Below, piece after piece: positions 62,016 to 64,000 of a stretch of DNA of 64,000 nucleotides. This DNA is from Candidatus Poribacteria bacterium (lineage in GTDB: Bacteria; Poribacteria; WGA-4E; WGA-3G): assembly GCA_022827625.1 (NCBI GenBank), contig JAJEIE010000009.1, positions 62,001 through 126,000 on the forward strand, read 5' to 3'. The position numbers were made by a program, and so were the translations under genes. The notes under the pieces are model-generated. The model saw nothing but the letters and a program-made list of their open reading frames with translations, did not search any database and was not told where the DNA came from. Numbering within the stretch: the first letter of the stretch is position 1; each line of letters begins with the position of its first letter.

Positions 62016-62813
62016 ATGTTTTTATTTAACAATGTCCGCGTAACGCTCGCAAGTTTTATGACAGTCTTTTTGCTGATAGCACTGCCGACCCTCGCCAAGA
62101 TTGACCCGGAAAATATTATGGGGATGTGGCTTTTTGACGAAGGGAAAGGCGGCGTTGCCGTTGATTCGTCAGATCAAGGAAACGATGGCGAAATTCATGG
62201 CGCAAAATGGGTAGACGGAAAATTCGGCAAAGCCCTCGAATTTGATGGTGTTGATAATTGGGTTGAGGTGCAACATTCGCAAACCGTCGGTTTCAAAGCG
62301 GGGGTCTCATTCACAATCACCCTCCATTACAAAGGCACGAAAGTCGGCGGTGCACTCGTCGGAAAGAACTATGAGGACACATCACAAGCACTCCCGTGGT
62401 ACTTACTCTGGGACGACGGTTCTTCCAACAAGGTAACGCTCTATCTGCGTGATAGTGCGTCAACCAGTTTTCGAGCAGACGGCACAACCGTTATTGGCGA
62501 TGACAAATGGCACTTCATCGTTGGTAGAGCCGATGCCGACACGGGTAAATCCTCAATATGGATAGATGGCGAAATGGAAGCCGAGGCAGATTTCAACGCA
62601 AAAGACGGTTATGGCACGAGTGATGGCGTGTTCCATATCGGACGGCACTATGAAAGATTTACTGCTGGCATCATCGACGATGTCGCCCTCTTTAACGTCG
62701 CTTTATCAGAAGAAGATATGGAAGAGATCATGAACAACGGCGTTGAAACTGCTGCCGCAGTTGATCCTGTGAACAAATTGGCGACGACGTGGGGCAGAAT
62801 CAAACGGCAATAA
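62016..62813 (+). CDS. Secreted LamG/concanavalin A-like protein
   Basis: 265 residues with a signal peptide (to about PTLAK) and one LamG-type jelly-roll: MWLFDEGKGGVAVDSSDQGN, GKALEFDGVDNWVEV, TITLHYKG, WIDGEMEAEADFN and IIDDVALFNVALSEEDMEEI are standard for these domains. It probably binds a glycan or protein outside the cell. AGGAGG precedes the start, and the selenoprotein gene follows after 10 bases. Confidence 0.9.
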   Translation: MFLFNNVRVTLASFMTVFLLIALPTLAKIDPENIMGMWLFDEGKGGVAVDSSDQGNDGEIHGAKWVDGKFGKALEFDGVDNWVEVQHSQTVGFKAGVSFTITLHYKGTKVGGALVGKNYEDTSQALPWYLLWDDGSSNKVTLYLRDSASTSFRADGTTVIGDDKWHFIVGRADADTGKSSIWIDGEMEAEADFNAKDGYGTSDGVFHIGRHYERFTAGIIDDVALFNVALSEEDMEEIMNNGVETAAAVDPVNKLATTWGRIKRQ

Positions 62814-62823
62814 AGGAAAAACA

Positions 62824-63933
62824 ATGAAACAGATACACGTATGTCTCGCTTTAGCACTCTTGCTATTCGCGGGACTGAATTGTGGAACAGAAAATCCGGT
62901 TACAGAGGAAACAGTAGACACCTCCGTAGTCGAGACACCAACAGGCACACTACGTGGAGAGGTGCAATCCGTTGAAGGTGTCCTGATTCAGGTACGCCTG
63001 CTGAAAGACGGACAACTCTTAACGCAAACTGAGACCGAGGCAATCTACGAACTTGGATCGCTTGAAGCCGGGAATTATACCTTGCAAATATCAGCGAAAG
63101 GTTATGAAACCACAGAGATTAATGTCACAGCTATCGCTGGACAAACCGTTTCCGTAGATAAGGTAACACTCGTTGCATTGGCGACTCCCGTCTCGCATCT
63201 ACGCGGAATTCTAACCGATGTAGCAACCGGCGCACCGATCTCCGAAGTGCATCTTCAACTCACCGATAAAACCGGTAAAATCTACGAAACACTCACAACA
63301 GCAGCGGGTGCTTTCACCTTTGAAAACCTACCGGTAGAACAAGCTTTCGCCTTGAAAATTGAACACGCGGATTATGAAAACACCGAGGTTGCTGTGCAAC
63401 CGATACCCGCCGCTAACACATTTGAACTCAACCTCAAACTCATCCCGCTGCCGGAAGTAGAAGAATTGGATCCCGGTCAAGGTCTGAGTATTGGGAGCCA
63501 AGCCCCCGACTTTGAACTATCTGATGGCAACGGCAAACTGCACACGCTCGGCGATTATATCGGCAATAAAAACGTGGTGCTCGGCTTCTTCCGCGGTGTC
63601 TGGTGACCCTTCTGCAGAGATCAACTCGTTGAGTTGCAAAAGAACTATGCAGCGATTCAAGCCGCTGGCGCAGAACTCGTCGGAATCAGTTCTGATGGTG
63701 AAGCCGCAACCCGGCAGAACGTTCAAAACCAAGGGCTCAAGTTCACGCTCCTGTCCGATCCAGACGTAGCAACGATTTCTGACTATAACGTCGTCGATCT
63801 GTTTAATCCGAGAATCGCGCGTACGTCATACTACGTTCTCAAGAAAGATGGAACAATCACTTGGAAGTCTATTCACAATAAGGCTGATAAAGTACCGATG
63901 GCACAAATCCTCCAAGAATTAGGTAAACTTTGA
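62824..63933 (+). CDS. Lipoprotein peroxiredoxin-like selenoprotein (UGA 63604-63606 read as Sec), with two carboxypeptidase-regulatory-like domains
   Basis: A 370-codon frame interrupted only by TGA at codon 261. The lipoprotein signal ends LLFAGLNC (Cys20). Two beta-sandwich domains follow (about 40-115 and 122-195), with GNYTLQISAKGYETTEINV and FAFENL-like text typical of carboxypeptidase D regulatory domains. The redoxin/AhpC domain (about 215-369) starts GSQAPDFELSDGNGKLHTL. Its catalytic motif reads FFRGVWUPFCRDQL, where related proteins have RGxWCPFCRxQL. The frame then continues VELQKNYAAIQAAGAELVGI and TLLSDPDVATISDYNV to TGA 63931. A hairpin follows the UGA at 63622-63636. A stop here would discard most of the redox domain, including the catalytic pair. 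Confidence 0.92.
63604..63644 (+). promoter_or_regulatory. Sec codon plus SECIS-like hairpin in the peroxiredoxin gene
   Basis: UGA (63604-63606), then CAACTC-GTT-GAGTTG (63622-63636), a perfect six-pair stem with G first in the loop at 63628, 22 bases after the codon. Read as CAACT-CGTTG-AGTTG it has a five-base loop with G second. TTCT (63610-63613) can pair with AGAA (63641-63644) as an outer stem. Confidence 0.7.
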
Positions 63934-64000
63934 TGAAACCTTACGACCCAGTTATAGCAAACATCATCGCTGACAGCCAAGAGGCGAAACACGACCGAGA
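63933..64000 (+). CDS. Partial gene running off the right edge, N-terminus only
   Basis: ATG 63933 overlaps the selenoprotein stop (TGATG), the usual sign of translational coupling. Only MKPYDPVIANIIADSQEAKH and two further codons are visible. The text gives no secure family. Confidence 0.6.
   Translation, partial: MKPYDPVIANIIADSQEAKHDR

Noticed and set aside
1-64000. tRNA, rRNA or tmRNA genes
   Set aside because: No cloverleaf with a T-loop GTTCGAAT-type core or rRNA-like conserved segment was noticed by eye; a tRNAscan/Infernal run would be decisive.

Overview
The window reads as a dense, moderately AT-rich chromosome segment of an uncultured Gram-negative bacterium. The best guess is Candidatus Poribacteria or a close relative. 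The guess rests on: secreted proteins ending in a NYPNPFNPETWIPY-type domain; dockerin-like repeats fused to leucine-rich-repeat (LRR) proteins and to sulfatases; Tat-exported sulfatases; several sulfotransferases; Uma2-type nucleases; and short repeats in many intergenic gaps. Lipid A genes show an outer membrane. This assignment is inference, because no rRNA or marker gene is present.

Layout. 1-5.7 kb: a Hen1-Pnkp RNA-repair operon between two paralogous Uma2-type genes. 6.2-11.0 kb: an unusual cluster with a truncated lipoprotein, a PD-(D/E)XK/coiled-coil/membrane protein broken by a frameshift, a von Willebrand A-like lipoprotein and a small protein. 11.6-22.4 kb: surface proteins (beta-helix lipoprotein, lamin-tail lipoprotein, three tandem LRR-dockerin proteins with 13, 18 and 19 repeats), a glycosyltransferase and a DUF4956 membrane protein. 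22.4-45.8 kb: a DUF5916 outer-membrane protein, then an exopolysaccharide locus with sugar epimerase, flippase, Wzy/ligase-like protein, glycosyltransferases, a priming sugar transferase, four sulfotransferases, a glycoside hydrolase, three tandem sulfatases and a Wzi-like barrel. The locus could both make and trim a sulfated polysaccharide. 45.9-51.9 kb: a short-chain dehydrogenase, a SelW-like selenoprotein, and a minus-strand ruvX-mltG-lpxC/fabZ-lpxA-lpxI run. 52.5-64 kb: an orphan DNA methyltransferase, PspA with an ABC exporter, gamma-carbonic anhydrase, a Gfo/Idh/MocA oxidoreductase, a dihydrolipoamide acyltransferase, a small antitoxin-like protein, a PorV-like outer-membrane protein, a LamG protein and a lipoprotein peroxiredoxin.

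The main discoveries are two genes whose in-frame UGA almost certainly encodes selenocysteine: a SelW-like CTAU protein at 46879-47112 and a UPFC peroxiredoxin fusion at 62824-63933. Each has a hairpin at the same distance after the UGA. Stop-terminated gene calling would miss the first and cut the second in two. Next come two copies of a ~100-nt leader upstream of unrelated genes (57445-57542 and 58957-59054), with a compensatory base change and alternative pairings near the ribosome-binding site. A sulfotransferase gene is bracketed by 100-bp inverted repeats (98% identical). Two families of short hairpin elements vary their stems but keep them complementary, and heptamer-phased tandem repeats fill many gaps.
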